Shown: positions 53,142 to 63,100 of the stretch, in pieces
Layout of the letters: each line of letters opens with the position of its first letter
How positions within the stretch are numbered: the first letter of the stretch is position 1
Source: an uncultured SAR86 cluster bacterium
GTDB taxonomy: Bacteria > Pseudomonadota > Gammaproteobacteria > Magnimaribacterales > AG-339-G14
Reading direction: 5' to 3'
NCBI GenBank assembly: GCA_902635045.1
Contig: CACPMT010000001.1
Coordinates: forward strand, 218,993 to 282,992
DNA length: 64,000 nt
Position numbers and translations under genes: made by a program
The notes under the pieces: model-generated
Seen by the model: only the letters and a program-made list of their open reading frames with translations
Database searches by the model: none
What the model was told of the DNA's origin: nothing

Positions 53142-53933
53142 TTATTTAACCCAGGGCTTACCTAATCTTATCCTTTCCATTTGATAAACCCTTGGGCTGT
53201 CGCAACTTACCATTGAGCCATAAGTTTCTAATTGCTTTAGAGGGCCGCCATTATCTACAAATGTTTGTGTCTCCTTTCCTCTTTGACTCCAAGAAGAATT
53301 TATATCCATCATTTTGAAATCAAAATCCGAATCTTGAGGTAAACCTGCCGTAGGGAAAATTCTAAATACTGGATCTTCTTTTTCTAATTTCTTTAGAAAA
53401 GCACTGTACTTAGCATCTGCCTTTAAAAGATCCGCATAAGTTACACCATCATTAATTGAACAATCCGAAAAAGAAAAAATCTCCGAAGTTCTTGGACCAG
53501 CGTAATTATCCTTTCTATTTTCTTCATAAGTAAGCAAGCTTGCAGCAAAAGAATGACTATTACATTTCCATACAGAGTTAAAACTTTCAGCAATTTCAGA
53601 TCCATTTGCATAATAATTTTCAAGACTATTTCCCATTCCTTCAAAATTATCCCAAACACCCATCCAAATTAGGGTATTTTCAAAATCAATGTTGCTTGCT
53701 GCAATTGGAGTCAATAAAAAAGCTGTATAAGACTTTTCTTTTGAATCGTCGCTAAATTTATTCCATTTCTCAATGACATCATATAAATCAGCTTTTGTTT
53801 TTCCAGGTTGAAATTCACAATTTGCGTAAAATTCCATTGGCGTAACGTTTGCTTGTTCTTGAGCTAACGAAATTGAAGAAACCGCCACTAAAATTAATGA
53901 CAACAAAATTTTTAAAATATTTCTCATTTTCAC
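53142..53933 (-). CDS. Secreted protein of unknown function with apparent tandem duplication
   Basis: N-terminal signal peptide; two similar about 110-aa units (see findings). Confidence 0.75.
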   Translation of the reverse strand: MKMRNILKILLSLILVAVSSISLAQEQANVTPMEFYANCEFQPGKTKADLYDVIEKWNKFSDDSKEKSYTAFLLTPIAASNIDFENTLIWMGVWDNFEGMGNSLENYYANGSEIAESFNSVWKCNSHSFAASLLTYEENRKDNYAGPRTSEIFSFSDCSINDGVTYADLLKADAKYSAFLKKLEKEDPVFRIFPTAGLPQDSDFDFKMMDINSSWSQRGKETQTFVDNGGPLKQLETYGSMVSCDSPRVYQMERIRLGKPWVK

Positions 53934-54042
53934 TCCTTAAGAAAACCTCACTCCCATCATTGAGAATGGTTATAAAGATTAGCATTTAAGCTTTGAAAAA
54001 AAAATGAAGAATTAATAATTTTAACGAAATCAAGTCGTATAT

Positions 54043-55296
54043 TTAATTAAACTTTTTTAATTTCTTTTTTAATAGATTTTTCTTTAGAAAAGCTACATCA
54101 GGAATTCCAAGATTGAAATTAGTTTGAGCTTCACCTTGAATCAAAGGGCTTAAATATTTTCTTCCTGCAGATGTAATTTTAAAACCATTTTTTGAGATAA
54201 ACTTTTTTGGAACTGTTTTTTCTACATTTGCAACTTTCTTCAAAGATACAGTATCTATTTTCCATTTATAGGGCGCATCATTTATTCTCTTTATAATTGG
54301 CATAACTGCAGTTTTTCCTGAAGTAGCAAGTTTTACTGCAAATTCTCCTACTGCATATGCCTGATCTAAATCTGTTTTAGATGCGATGTGTCTAGCTGAA
54401 CGTTGAAGATAATCAGCCACAGCCCAATGATTTTTTAAACCAAGTTTTGAAATCATCCCTGACAATACTGGAGCTACTCCGCCAAGTTGCTTATGGCCAA
54501 AAGCATCGGTTAACCCTGAATCTGCTAGAAACTTACCGTTTTTCATCTGAGTTCCCTCTGAAGCAACAATTACACAAAAGCCATTTTTTCGTACAGTCTG
54601 TTTTACTTGTGCGAGAAATTTACCTTTTTCGAAGGGCACTTCCGGTAACAAGATAATATGAGGCGGGTCTTCTGAATTAGATGACGCTAAACAAGATGCT
54701 GCTGCTATCCAACCAGCATGACGACCCATAACTTCTAATATAAACACCTTTGTTGAAGTTTCGGCCATACTTTTGACATCTAATCCGGCTTCGAGTGTTG
54801 AAGTTGCAACATACTTTGCGACCGAACCAAAACCAGGCGAACAATCAGTAAAGGGCAGATCATTATCTACAGTTTTTGGAATACCAATGCACTGAAGAGG
54901 AAACTTTAGCTTTTTAGCCATTTCAGATACCTTAAAGGTTGTGTCTTGACTATCGCCTCCGCCGTTATAAAAAAAATAGTTGATATCATGAGCGGCAAAA
55001 ACTTCAAAAAGACGTTCGTACTCTTTTTTTTGTTTGACTGGATCTTGTAATTTAAATCGACATGATCCAAATGCGCCACCAGGTGTATTTTTTAATTTAG
55101 CAATGGTAGTTTTTGATTCTTTCGAGGTATCGATTAAATTTTCATTTAATGCTCCAAGAATACCATTTTCACCACATAGTACTTTATTAATTTTTTTTGA
55201 TTTAGCAGCCGTTTCTATAACACCACAAGCAGAGGCATTTATAACAGCTGTAACGCCACCTGATTGAGCGTAGAAAGCATTCTTTTTTGAATTCAT
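54043..55296 (-). CDS. Phosphofructokinase, probably pyrophosphate-dependent
   Basis: NGGGDSQDT; IPKTVDNDLPFTDCSPGFGSVAKY (PKTVDND, Lys variant typical of PPi-PFK); EVMGRHAGWIAAAS. Confidence 0.9.
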   Translation of the reverse strand: MNSKKNAFYAQSGGVTAVINASACGVIETAAKSKKINKVLCGENGILGALNENLIDTSKESKTTIAKLKNTPGGAFGSCRFKLQDPVKQKKEYERLFEVFAAHDINYFFYNGGGDSQDTTFKVSEMAKKLKFPLQCIGIPKTVDNDLPFTDCSPGFGSVAKYVATSTLEAGLDVKSMAETSTKVFILEVMGRHAGWIAAASCLASSNSEDPPHIILLPEVPFEKGKFLAQVKQTVRKNGFCVIVASEGTQMKNGKFLADSGLTDAFGHKQLGGVAPVLSGMISKLGLKNHWAVADYLQRSARHIASKTDLDQAYAVGEFAVKLATSGKTAVMPIIKRINDAPYKWKIDTVSLKKVANVEKTVPKKFISKNGFKITSAGRKYLSPLIQGEAQTNFNLGIPDVAFLKKNLLKKKLKKFN

Positions 55297-55349
55297 TATG
55301 AGAAATATAACTGAAAAAAGAACTTCTGGAAAAAGATATAATCAGTACG

Positions 55350-56696
55350 ATGAAAATTTATGTCTTAGGAGTTTGTGGGACCTTTATGGGAGGGCTTGCT
55401 CAATTAGCAGTCCAAAAAGGTTTTGAAGTAGCAGGATGTGACGAAAATGCCTACCCACCAATGAGCAATGTTTTAGCAGAACAAGGCATAACTGTAGACC
55501 AAGGATTTAGTGCAAAAAATATATCTAATGATATTGATCTTTACGTAATTGGAAATGTCGTTTCTAGAGGAAATCCAATGATGGAGGAAATACTTAAACG
55601 AAGACTTAAATTTATTTCAGGTCCACAATTTTTGACTGACTTAATTTTAGAGGATAGACATGTAATTGCTATCAGTGGAACTCATGGAAAAACTTCGACA
55701 TCGTCAATGTTGGCTAAAGTTTTAATTGATGCAGGATTAGATATTGGGTATATGATCGCTGGTCGAGCTTTAGATTTGGACTCGACGGCTTTTTTGGGAA
55801 CACATAAATATTTTGTCATTGAAGCAGATGAATACGACACAGCTTTTTTTGATAAGAGGTCCAAATTTATTCACTACAGTCCCTCAACTTTGCTAATAAA
55901 CAATTTGGAATTTGATCACGCCGATATTTTTGATAATTTGAGTGAAATCAAAAAACAATTTCACCATTTATTGAGAATCTTGCCTAAAGATGCAAAGTTA
56001 TTCTATCCAACAGACGATTTGAATATAAAAAAATTATTGGAAATGGGAGTTTATTGCAAGGAAGAATCTTTTGATGCAGTGGGTCAGGGAGAAGGATGGC
56101 ATGTCCGAATAAAAAACCCAGAATGTTCTACTTTTGATATTTATTTTGATGACAAACTTAAAGGCTCAGTAAATTGGAATCTTATTGGAGAACACAACAA
56201 AAAAAACGCTATAGCAACATTCGTAATAGCAAAGTCGTTAGGCCTTAAGAAGAAACAAATTTCAGAATCTCTTTCAACTTTCAAAGGCACCGAAAGAAGA
56301 ATGGAAATGATTGGGAAGAAAAATTCAATTTCAGTCTACGATGATTTTGCCCATCATCCAACAGCTATAAAGTACACTTTGGATGGCTTGAGAAAAAAAG
56401 TTGGAAATCAAAAGATAGTTTGTCTATTAGAAATGAGATCTAATACCATGTCGTCAGGTTATCATGATAAAGCTATCCCTAAATCTCTGGAGGATGCAGA
56501 TAGTGTTTTTTTATTTTCAAAAAATCAGGATCAAATAAGAAACATTGCTCAAAAAAGTAATAAATTCTCGACTTGTTCAGGAACAAGAGAATTCTTAAAT
56601 TTATTGCCTAAGTTAAATGAGCCTAATACTCATATTATTTGTTTATCCAATGGATCTTTTGATCAAATTCATCATGCTATTTTGGAGAGGCTTTAA
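55350..56696 (+). CDS. mpl: UDP-N-acetylmuramate:L-alanyl-gamma-D-glutamyl-meso-diaminopimelate ligase
   Basis: VCGTFMGGLAQLA; ISGTHGKTSTSSM; VIEADEYDTAFFDKRSKF. Confidence 0.95.
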   Translation: MKIYVLGVCGTFMGGLAQLAVQKGFEVAGCDENAYPPMSNVLAEQGITVDQGFSAKNISNDIDLYVIGNVVSRGNPMMEEILKRRLKFISGPQFLTDLILEDRHVIAISGTHGKTSTSSMLAKVLIDAGLDIGYMIAGRALDLDSTAFLGTHKYFVIEADEYDTAFFDKRSKFIHYSPSTLLINNLEFDHADIFDNLSEIKKQFHHLLRILPKDAKLFYPTDDLNIKKLLEMGVYCKEESFDAVGQGEGWHVRIKNPECSTFDIYFDDKLKGSVNWNLIGEHNKKNAIATFVIAKSLGLKKKQISESLSTFKGTERRMEMIGKKNSISVYDDFAHHPTAIKYTLDGLRKKVGNQKIVCLLEMRSNTMSSGYHDKAIPKSLEDADSVFLFSKNQDQIRNIAQKSNKFSTCSGTREFLNLLPKLNEPNTHIICLSNGSFDQIHHAILERL

Positions 56697-58480
56697 AAAG
56701 TAAAAGCTTTTTTTCTTAGTCTGATTGCCTTTGGGGTTACTTCTACTAGTTCATCTTCTTCTATGAATTCCAAAGCTTGCTCTAGGGTATGCTCGATGTG
56801 GGGAGTTAAAACTAGGTTTTCATCTGTTCCTGAGGCGCGGACGTTAGTGAGTTGCTTGGCCTTAGTAGGATTAACAGGCAAGTCATTATCTCTAGAGTGC
56901 AGACCAACGATTTGGCCCTTGTAGATATCTAGCCCGTGGCCAACAAATAACTTCCCTCGATTCTGCAGATTAAACAACGAATAGGATAAAGTTTTGCCGT
57001 TTGTCATTGAAACTAGAACACCATTCTGTCTATTTGTTACTTCGCCTTTTTTAGCAGGACCATAATGATCAAAAACACTAGTTAAGATTCCCGAACCACT
57101 TGTTAAAGTTAAAAAATGCGATCTAAAACCTATCATTCCCCTGGATGGCGCAATAAATTCGAGCTTAATTCTTCCTTTTCCATCTGGCTGCATATTTTTA
57201 AGCTCCGCTTTTCTTAACCCCATTTCTTCCATGATAGAACCTTGATGTTCTTCTTCAAGGTCAATAACAATTTGCTCAAAAGGCTCATGAATTTCCCCAT
57301 TAACCTCTTTCTGGATTACTTCTGGTTTTGATACTCCTAACTCAAACCCATCTCTTCTCATGCTTTCAATTAACACCGATAAATGGAGCTCACCTCTTCC
57401 GGAAACCTTAAATTTATCTGAGGATTCTCCGGGTTCAACTCGCAAAGCAACATTGCTCAATAGTTCTTGTTCGAGTCTTTCTTTTATATTTCTGGATGTA
57501 ACAAATTTGCCATCTTGACCTGCAAAAGGAGAATCATTTACTTGAAAAGTCATACTAACCGTTGGTTCATCTATTGTTAGCGGAGGCAAAGCTTCTACCT
57601 TTTCAGGATCACATAACGTATCCGAAATATATAAATTTTCGATACCAGTTATGCATACAATGTCTCCTGCTTCAGCCTCCTCTACCTCAATTCTCTCCAA
57701 TCCGTCATGACTCATGACTTGTAAAATTTTTCCTTTTCTTTGTTCTTCTTTGTTATTAACCACAACTATTTGGTCATTGGGCTTTAACTTTCCACAAGTG
57801 ATTCTTCCAATGCCTATCACCCCAACATAACTATTGCTATCTAATGCACTAATTTGCATTTGAAAAGGTTTTTCAGTTTCTACTTTTGGAGGACTAACTT
57901 TTTCTAAGACCAGATCTAAAAGGGGAGACATATCATCTTTAATGTTTTCGAGCTCATCACCAGCCGTTCCATTTAGCGCGGAAGCATAAATTACAGGAAA
58001 ATCCATTTGTTGATCGTTTCCTCCGAGGCGATCAAAAAGGTCAAAAACTTGATCTAAAACCCAATCCGGCCTGGCTCCAGATCTATCAATTTTATTTATA
58101 ACTAATATTGGATTAAGACCTTGCTCAAATGCTTTCTCGGTAACAAAACGAGTTTGTGGCATCGGACCATCAACGGCATCGACAAGAAGAAGAACGGAAT
58201 CAACCATTGATAATACCCTTTCAACTTCTCCTCCAAAATCAGCATGACCAGGTGTATCTACAATATTTATTTTATGGTTTTTCCACTTTATTGCTGTATT
58301 CTTAGCAAGAATCGTAATGCCCCTTTCTTTTTCTTGATCATTTGAATCTAAAATTCTTTCAGATCCGATATCTTTTCTATTTAAAGTTCCTGATTGTTGA
58401 AGTAATTTGTCGACCAGAGTAGTTTTCCCATGATCAACATGAGCGATGATAGCGATATTTCTTATATCTTTTGGATTCAT
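56693..58480 (-). CDS. typA: Ribosome-associated GTPase TypA/BipA
   Basis: [55 protein letters not shown]. Confidence 0.97.
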   Translation of the reverse strand: MNPKDIRNIAIIAHVDHGKTTLVDKLLQQSGTLNRKDIGSERILDSNDQEKERGITILAKNTAIKWKNHKINIVDTPGHADFGGEVERVLSMVDSVLLLVDAVDGPMPQTRFVTEKAFEQGLNPILVINKIDRSGARPDWVLDQVFDLFDRLGGNDQQMDFPVIYASALNGTAGDELENIKDDMSPLLDLVLEKVSPPKVETEKPFQMQISALDSNSYVGVIGIGRITCGKLKPNDQIVVVNNKEEQRKGKILQVMSHDGLERIEVEEAEAGDIVCITGIENLYISDTLCDPEKVEALPPLTIDEPTVSMTFQVNDSPFAGQDGKFVTSRNIKERLEQELLSNVALRVEPGESSDKFKVSGRGELHLSVLIESMRRDGFELGVSKPEVIQKEVNGEIHEPFEQIVIDLEEEHQGSIMEEMGLRKAELKNMQPDGKGRIKLEFIAPSRGMIGFRSHFLTLTSGSGILTSVFDHYGPAKKGEVTNRQNGVLVSMTNGKTLSYSLFNLQNRGKLFVGHGLDIYKGQIVGLHSRDNDLPVNPTKAKQLTNVRASGTDENLVLTPHIEHTLEQALEFIEEDELVEVTPKAIRLRKKAFTF

Positions 58481-58543
58481 AGCATTTATGATTATTCAAA
58501 GAACATTCTTTAAAGAATTTCTCTTTTGAAGAACGGTTATGAT

Positions 58544-58945
58544 TTATTCCTTATCTTTAGAAGTTTCTTCTTGAGCAGCTTCTTCAGTTGGAGCTTCAGA
58601 TATATCTTCTTGGACTTCTTCAACAGGAGTTTCTGTAACTTCTTCCTGAGCTTCTACAGTCTCTTCTGAAGAGTCATTTGCTTCGCTTTTGACAGCTGAA
58701 GTTGTTTTAGCAAAACGTTTTTTAAATCTATCGACTCTTCCGCCGGTATCAACGATTTTATGTTTTCCAGTATAAAAAGGATGAGAAGCAGATGAAACAT
58801 CGAGAGGATAATATGGATATGTTTTCCCGTCTTCCCACTCTTTGGTTTGATCTGTATTTAACGTCGATGGAATTAAAAAATACTTATCCACGCTAGTGTC
58901 GTGGAACAGCACTTCCCTATATTCCGGATGAATTTCCTTTTTCAT
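58544..58945 (-). CDS. rpmE2: Ribosomal protein L31 type B with acidic C-terminal extension
   Basis: [29 protein letters not shown]...[33 protein letters not shown], then an about 55-aa E/T-rich tail. Confidence 0.93.
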   Translation of the reverse strand: MKKEIHPEYREVLFHDTSVDKYFLIPSTLNTDQTKEWEDGKTYPYYPLDVSSASHPFYTGKHKIVDTGGRVDRFKKRFAKTTSAVKSEANDSSEETVEAQEEVTETPVEEVQEDISEAPTEEAAQEETSKDKE

Positions 58946-59007
58946 AATTTTCTTTAAAAATATGCTGGCGCATAATACCAGAAGAACTTTTTTTTAGAAA
59001 TAGAATT

Positions 59008-59442
59008 TCACTTCTTATTTTTGTTAAGATTTTTGCTTTTTTCAGTGATATTAACGACTTTTTTTATACCGTAAGGCTCGGTTCGTTTTTCTCCATCAAG
59101 AAAATAAAATCCTTTATTTTTAAGATACCATTTGGATATTTCTAGCTTATTTTCTTCTTCGACCCATGAAATATCATACATTGATTCTTTAATAGAATTT
59201 GATTTCGTCTGACTATTGTAGATGAAGGGACTTCCTTTTAATTTATGTGCTTTGGAGAGCCAAGCATTAAGAAATCTCTTTATTCCTCTTTTAGTTTTTC
59301 TCCTCGATGGATTTGCTTGACACCACTCTCTGGCGGCATTTATTTCGTGATAAACATTGCATTCATGATAGGTTCTTTGCCAAGAAATTAGGTCGCTTTG
59401 TTCAATTTCATAATAAGAGCCATCTTTTAAAATAATTTCCAT
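59008..59442 (-). CDS. Phage replication/DnaT-C-terminal-like protein
   Basis: WQRTYHECNVYHEINAAREWCQANPSRRKTKRGIKRFLNAWLSKA resembles the W..NP.+RKT.RG...F...WL motif of phage replication proteins. Confidence 0.6.
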   Translation of the reverse strand: MEIILKDGSYYEIEQSDLISWQRTYHECNVYHEINAAREWCQANPSRRKTKRGIKRFLNAWLSKAHKLKGSPFIYNSQTKSNSIKESMYDISWVEEENKLEISKWYLKNKGFYFLDGEKRTEPYGIKKVVNITEKSKNLNKNKK

Positions 59443-59512
59443 TTTTTTATCTGGTTACTTGGAATAATATAGAAGTATTTAATAAAAGTAATTAAGTTAA
59501 GGAGGAGAATTC

Positions 59513-59881
59513 ATGTCCTATCAAAAAGATGTTGAAGTGTTCATGATCGCTGGAGACCAATCATTGACCAAAGAACTTTCCTTGAAAGGAGATCAGCAAA
59601 AACTATATATGAATTTAATTACGGAAGAATATAAAGAAACCCTCGAAGCATTTCAAAATAATGATTTAGTAGAGGTAGCTGATGGGCTTGCAGATATGGT
59701 TTGGGTAATTATGGGCATGTGCTCCAGTTGCGGAATAGAATTTAATAAAGTCTGGGAAGAAGTAAGGTCATCAAACATGAGTAAATTTGTAAATGGAAAA
59801 GCTATAAAAAATAATTCGGGAAAAATCATGAAGCCCGATACTTATTTCAAACCGGATATAAAAAAAGTTTTAGGGATTTAA
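59513..59881 (+). CDS. MazG-like/PRA-PH-fold NTP pyrophosphohydrolase
   Basis: LITEEYKETLEAFQNNDLVEVADGLADMVWVIMG (EExxE...ExxD MazG-type metal motif). Confidence 0.8.
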   Translation: MSYQKDVEVFMIAGDQSLTKELSLKGDQQKLYMNLITEEYKETLEAFQNNDLVEVADGLADMVWVIMGMCSSCGIEFNKVWEEVRSSNMSKFVNGKAIKNNSGKIMKPDTYFKPDIKKVLGI

Positions 59882-60340
59882 TTCGATTTTACATTTTCTC
59901 TCCTTTTCGCTTGAGTGCTTCAAGGATATTTTTAGATTAAATTTTTTTAGAAATCCGAAGCTTTTTTCTGGCCACTCTATAAATATTATTGCTTCTGATT
60001 CGTTTAAGTATTCTCTGAGGCCTATGGTTTCAAGCTCAAATGGATCATTTATTCTATAAAGGTCGATATGATAGATGTTTTTATCATTAAGTTCGTAAGG
60101 CTCAATTATGGTAAATGTTGGGCTTTTAACTTTCTCCTTGATTCCTAAGGCGAAGATTATTTCTTTAACTAAAGTTGTTTTACCTGTTCCAAGGTCGCCG
60201 TCTAAAAAAACAATAAATGCAGATTTATCTTTTCTTTTTAAAATTTCTTTGGCTATCTCTTGTCCAAGATTTTTCGTATCTTCTAAAGAACTTAAAGTTA
60301 GTTTTTTATTCATAAAATTATTAAATAAGTTCTTTAACAA
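59870..60340 (-). CDS. tsaE: tRNA threonylcarbamoyladenosine biosynthesis ATPase TsaE
   Basis: LDGDLGTGKTTLVKEII; KSPTFTIIEPYE; HIDLYRI; FIEWPEK. Confidence 0.95.
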   Translation of the reverse strand: MLKNLFNNFMNKKLTLSSLEDTKNLGQEIAKEILKRKDKSAFIVFLDGDLGTGKTTLVKEIIFALGIKEKVKSPTFTIIEPYELNDKNIYHIDLYRINDPFELETIGLREYLNESEAIIFIEWPEKSFGFLKKFNLKISLKHSSEKERKCKIELNP

Positions 60341-61199
60341 TATCTAATAAGTCGGTAGGAGTAAGACTATTCATTCCAATAACATTTGAGTATTCATCTG
60401 CAGCTTCGGCATGCAATTCGACACCTAAACACGCAGCATTTAATAACGTCATTTTTTGGGCAATAAAGCTACTTATTATTCCACTTAAGACATCTCCCAT
60501 TCCCCCGGTAGCCATTCCTGCGTTCCCTTTTTCACAAATAAAATATTTGTCTTTCCAACAAATAATTGAGTTTTTTCCCTTTAAAACAACGACCGCTGAA
60601 TATTTTTTTGAGATTTTTTTAGCGGACAATATTCTATTTTTTTTTATAATTTCCTTTGATGTATTTAAAAGAATAGAAGCCTCTCCTATATGTGGAGTAA
60701 GAACTATTTTTTTTGGTAGAGGTAATTTTTTTATAAATTTAGGTAAAAGATTTAAGCCATCTGCATCAATGAGCATAGGCGTATTATTTTTTTTAGCTCT
60801 TTCTAGAGATTTATATATCATTTGTTCGGACCAATAGTCTTGTCCCAATCCCGGGCCCAGACAAATTACAGATGGATAATCCAAATATTTTTCAAGCGCT
60901 TGGCCTGAGTCAACAGGTTTGACCATAACTTCTGGGCAAAAATTCAATGAAGCAGATACATGACTGGATCTGGTTGCTAGAGACACTAAGCCGGCTCCAC
61001 AATTAACTGCTGCTTTGGAAGCCAATAAACCAGCCCCGCCAAATCCAATATTTCCTCCAATGACTAACACATGTCCAAATTCTCCTTTATGAGCATCGGA
61101 TGATCTAATCAATTTCTTTTTTAGAATTAAAGAATTTATCTTTTGAGCTTTTATCATTTTTTTGAAGTTGTTTGTATCATTTATTGCAACCCTCGTCAT
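60321..61199 (-). CDS. nnrD: ADP/ATP-dependent NAD(P)H-hydrate dehydratase (stand-alone)
   Basis: HKGEFGHVLVIGGNIGFGGAGLLASKAA; LTPHIGEASIL; VLKGKNSII; GNAGMATGGMGDVLSGII. Confidence 0.92.
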   Translation of the reverse strand: MTRVAINDTNNFKKMIKAQKINSLILKKKLIRSSDAHKGEFGHVLVIGGNIGFGGAGLLASKAAVNCGAGLVSLATRSSHVSASLNFCPEVMVKPVDSGQALEKYLDYPSVICLGPGLGQDYWSEQMIYKSLERAKKNNTPMLIDADGLNLLPKFIKKLPLPKKIVLTPHIGEASILLNTSKEIIKKNRILSAKKISKKYSAVVVLKGKNSIICWKDKYFICEKGNAGMATGGMGDVLSGIISSFIAQKMTLLNAACLGVELHAEAADEYSNVIGMNSLTPTDLLDIVKELI

Positions 61200-61230
61200 T
61201 ATAGATATAGTAATGTACTAATTAATTTTT

Positions 61231-62223
61231 TTGGAGAGATATAAGATGATTAAAACGAAAATCACAGAAATGTTTGGAATCAAACATCCAATCATTCAAG
61301 GGGGGATGCACTATGTCGGTTTTGCAGAAATGGCTTCTGCAGTTGCAAATGCTGGTGGATTAGGAATCATAACCGGTCTGACTCAAAAAAGTCCTGAAGA
61401 CTTGGCAAAGGAAATAGCTAAATGTCACGAAATGACAGATAAGCCTTTTGGAGTAAATTTAACTTTTTTGCCGGGATTTCAAGAGCCAGATTATCCTGGT
61501 TATATCCAAGCTATTGTTGAAGGTGGCATAAAGATAGTTGAAACTGCCGGAAGAAGTCCTGAGGCTTACATGCCTGATTTGAAGGGTGCAGGAATCAAAG
61601 TGATTCATAAATGTACTTCTGTTAGACACTCATTAAAGGCAGAGAAAATTGGATGTGACGCAGTAAGCGTTGACGGTTTTGAGTGTGGCGGTCACCCAGG
61701 AGAGGATGATATTCCAAATATGATCCTTCTTCCAAGAGCTGCTGAGGAACTATCTATTCCTTTTGTTGCATCAGGAGGCATGGGCAATGGACAACAATTA
61801 GCAGCTGCTTTATCAATGGGAGCTGATGGAATAAACATGGGTACAAGATTTATTGCCACTAAAGAAGCTCCTGTTCATCAAAATGTTAAAGAAGCATTAG
61901 TTGCAGCTTCAGAGCTCGACACTAAGTTAATTATGAGGCCTTTGAGAAATACAGAGAGAGTCTTAGCGAATGGAGCAGTTGATAAAATTCTAGAAAAAGA
62001 AAAAGCACTTGGAGATGATATTCAAATAACAGATATCATGGATGAAGTCGCAGGAGTGTATCCAAAAATAATGCAAGAAGGGACCATGGACGCAGGCGCT
62101 TGGAGTTGTGGAATGGTTGCAGGCTTGATACATGATATTCCAACTTGTTCTGATCTTGTCGAAAGAATTGTTTCAGATGCAGAAGAAATAATAAAAGCTA
62201 GACTTTCAAAATTCGTTGCCTAG
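61231..62223 (+). CDS. Nitronate monooxygenase / FabK-like 2-nitropropane dioxygenase family
   Basis: FGIKHPIIQGGMHYVGFAEMASAVANAGGLGIITG; GFECGGHPGEDD; SGGMGNGQQLAAALSMGADGINMGTRF. Likely start at ATG 61246. Confidence 0.92.
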   Translation: MERYKMIKTKITEMFGIKHPIIQGGMHYVGFAEMASAVANAGGLGIITGLTQKSPEDLAKEIAKCHEMTDKPFGVNLTFLPGFQEPDYPGYIQAIVEGGIKIVETAGRSPEAYMPDLKGAGIKVIHKCTSVRHSLKAEKIGCDAVSVDGFECGGHPGEDDIPNMILLPRAAEELSIPFVASGGMGNGQQLAAALSMGADGINMGTRFIATKEAPVHQNVKEALVAASELDTKLIMRPLRNTERVLANGAVDKILEKEKALGDDIQITDIMDEVAGVYPKIMQEGTMDAGAWSCGMVAGLIHDIPTCSDLVERIVSDAEEIIKARLSKFVA

Positions 62224-62230
62224 TTTTTAA

Positions 62231-63100
62231 ATGGCTAAAGATCAAGAATTTCCTGAAATCTTGTCTAAACAAGAATCTGTAAATATTCAGAAAGCCGAGC
62301 CTGGAGCGCCGCCCTCAGATCCTAAACCAGCAGCCACGGTGCTGTTGGTTAGGGCTCCTGAAAACGAAATTGAAGTATTTATGATTAAGAGGAATGCAAA
62401 AACTAATTTTGGGGGAGCATGGGTTTTCCCTGGGGGCAAACTTGATCCGGTTGATGAAGAAATAGAAATAAATAGTTTTTGCTCGGGTTTAACTGATGAG
62501 ATGGCTTCACAAATTATCAATGTCGAAAGCGGTGGGTTAAATTATTGGATAGCTTGCATAAGGGAATGTTTTGAAGAATGTGGCGTGTTACTTGCTTACA
62601 GAGAAAATGGCAATTTATTTGGCGCTTCAGATACAGAAGAGACAAAAATATTAGCCTCATATAGAGATAGACTAAATAATGGCGAGCCAGTTTTGTTAGA
62701 GCTGTGTAAAGAATTAAATCTTAAATTAGCAGTTGATAGGTTAGCCTATGTATCACATTGGATTACACCTAAAATGGAAATGAAGCGTTATAGCACAAGA
62801 TTTTTTATTGCTTTGGCGCCATCAGATCAAAAAGCAATACATGATGGAAGCGAAGGCGTAGAAAGCACATGGATAACTCCAGAAAATGCTATCAAAGGCG
62901 GTGAAAAAGGCAATTTTCCAATAATATTACCGACAATAAGAAATCTTGAGGCAATAGTAGGATTCACATCGACTAACGAGTTATTGGAAAATAAAATTAA
63001 GTGTCAAAGCGAGGTTTCATCAATTGAACCAAAATTTTTTATGAAAGACGGAAAAATGATAGGTTTGCTTCCAGGCGATGAAGGTTATGAAGATCATTGA
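62231..63100 (+). CDS. NUDIX hydrolase (NUDT19-like)
   Basis: VFPGGKLDPVDEE...CIRECFEECGVLLAYR Nudix-like motif. Confidence 0.86.
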   Translation: MAKDQEFPEILSKQESVNIQKAEPGAPPSDPKPAATVLLVRAPENEIEVFMIKRNAKTNFGGAWVFPGGKLDPVDEEIEINSFCSGLTDEMASQIINVESGGLNYWIACIRECFEECGVLLAYRENGNLFGASDTEETKILASYRDRLNNGEPVLLELCKELNLKLAVDRLAYVSHWITPKMEMKRYSTRFFIALAPSDQKAIHDGSEGVESTWITPENAIKGGEKGNFPIILPTIRNLEAIVGFTSTNELLENKIKCQSEVSSIEPKFFMKDGKMIGLLPGDEGYEDH

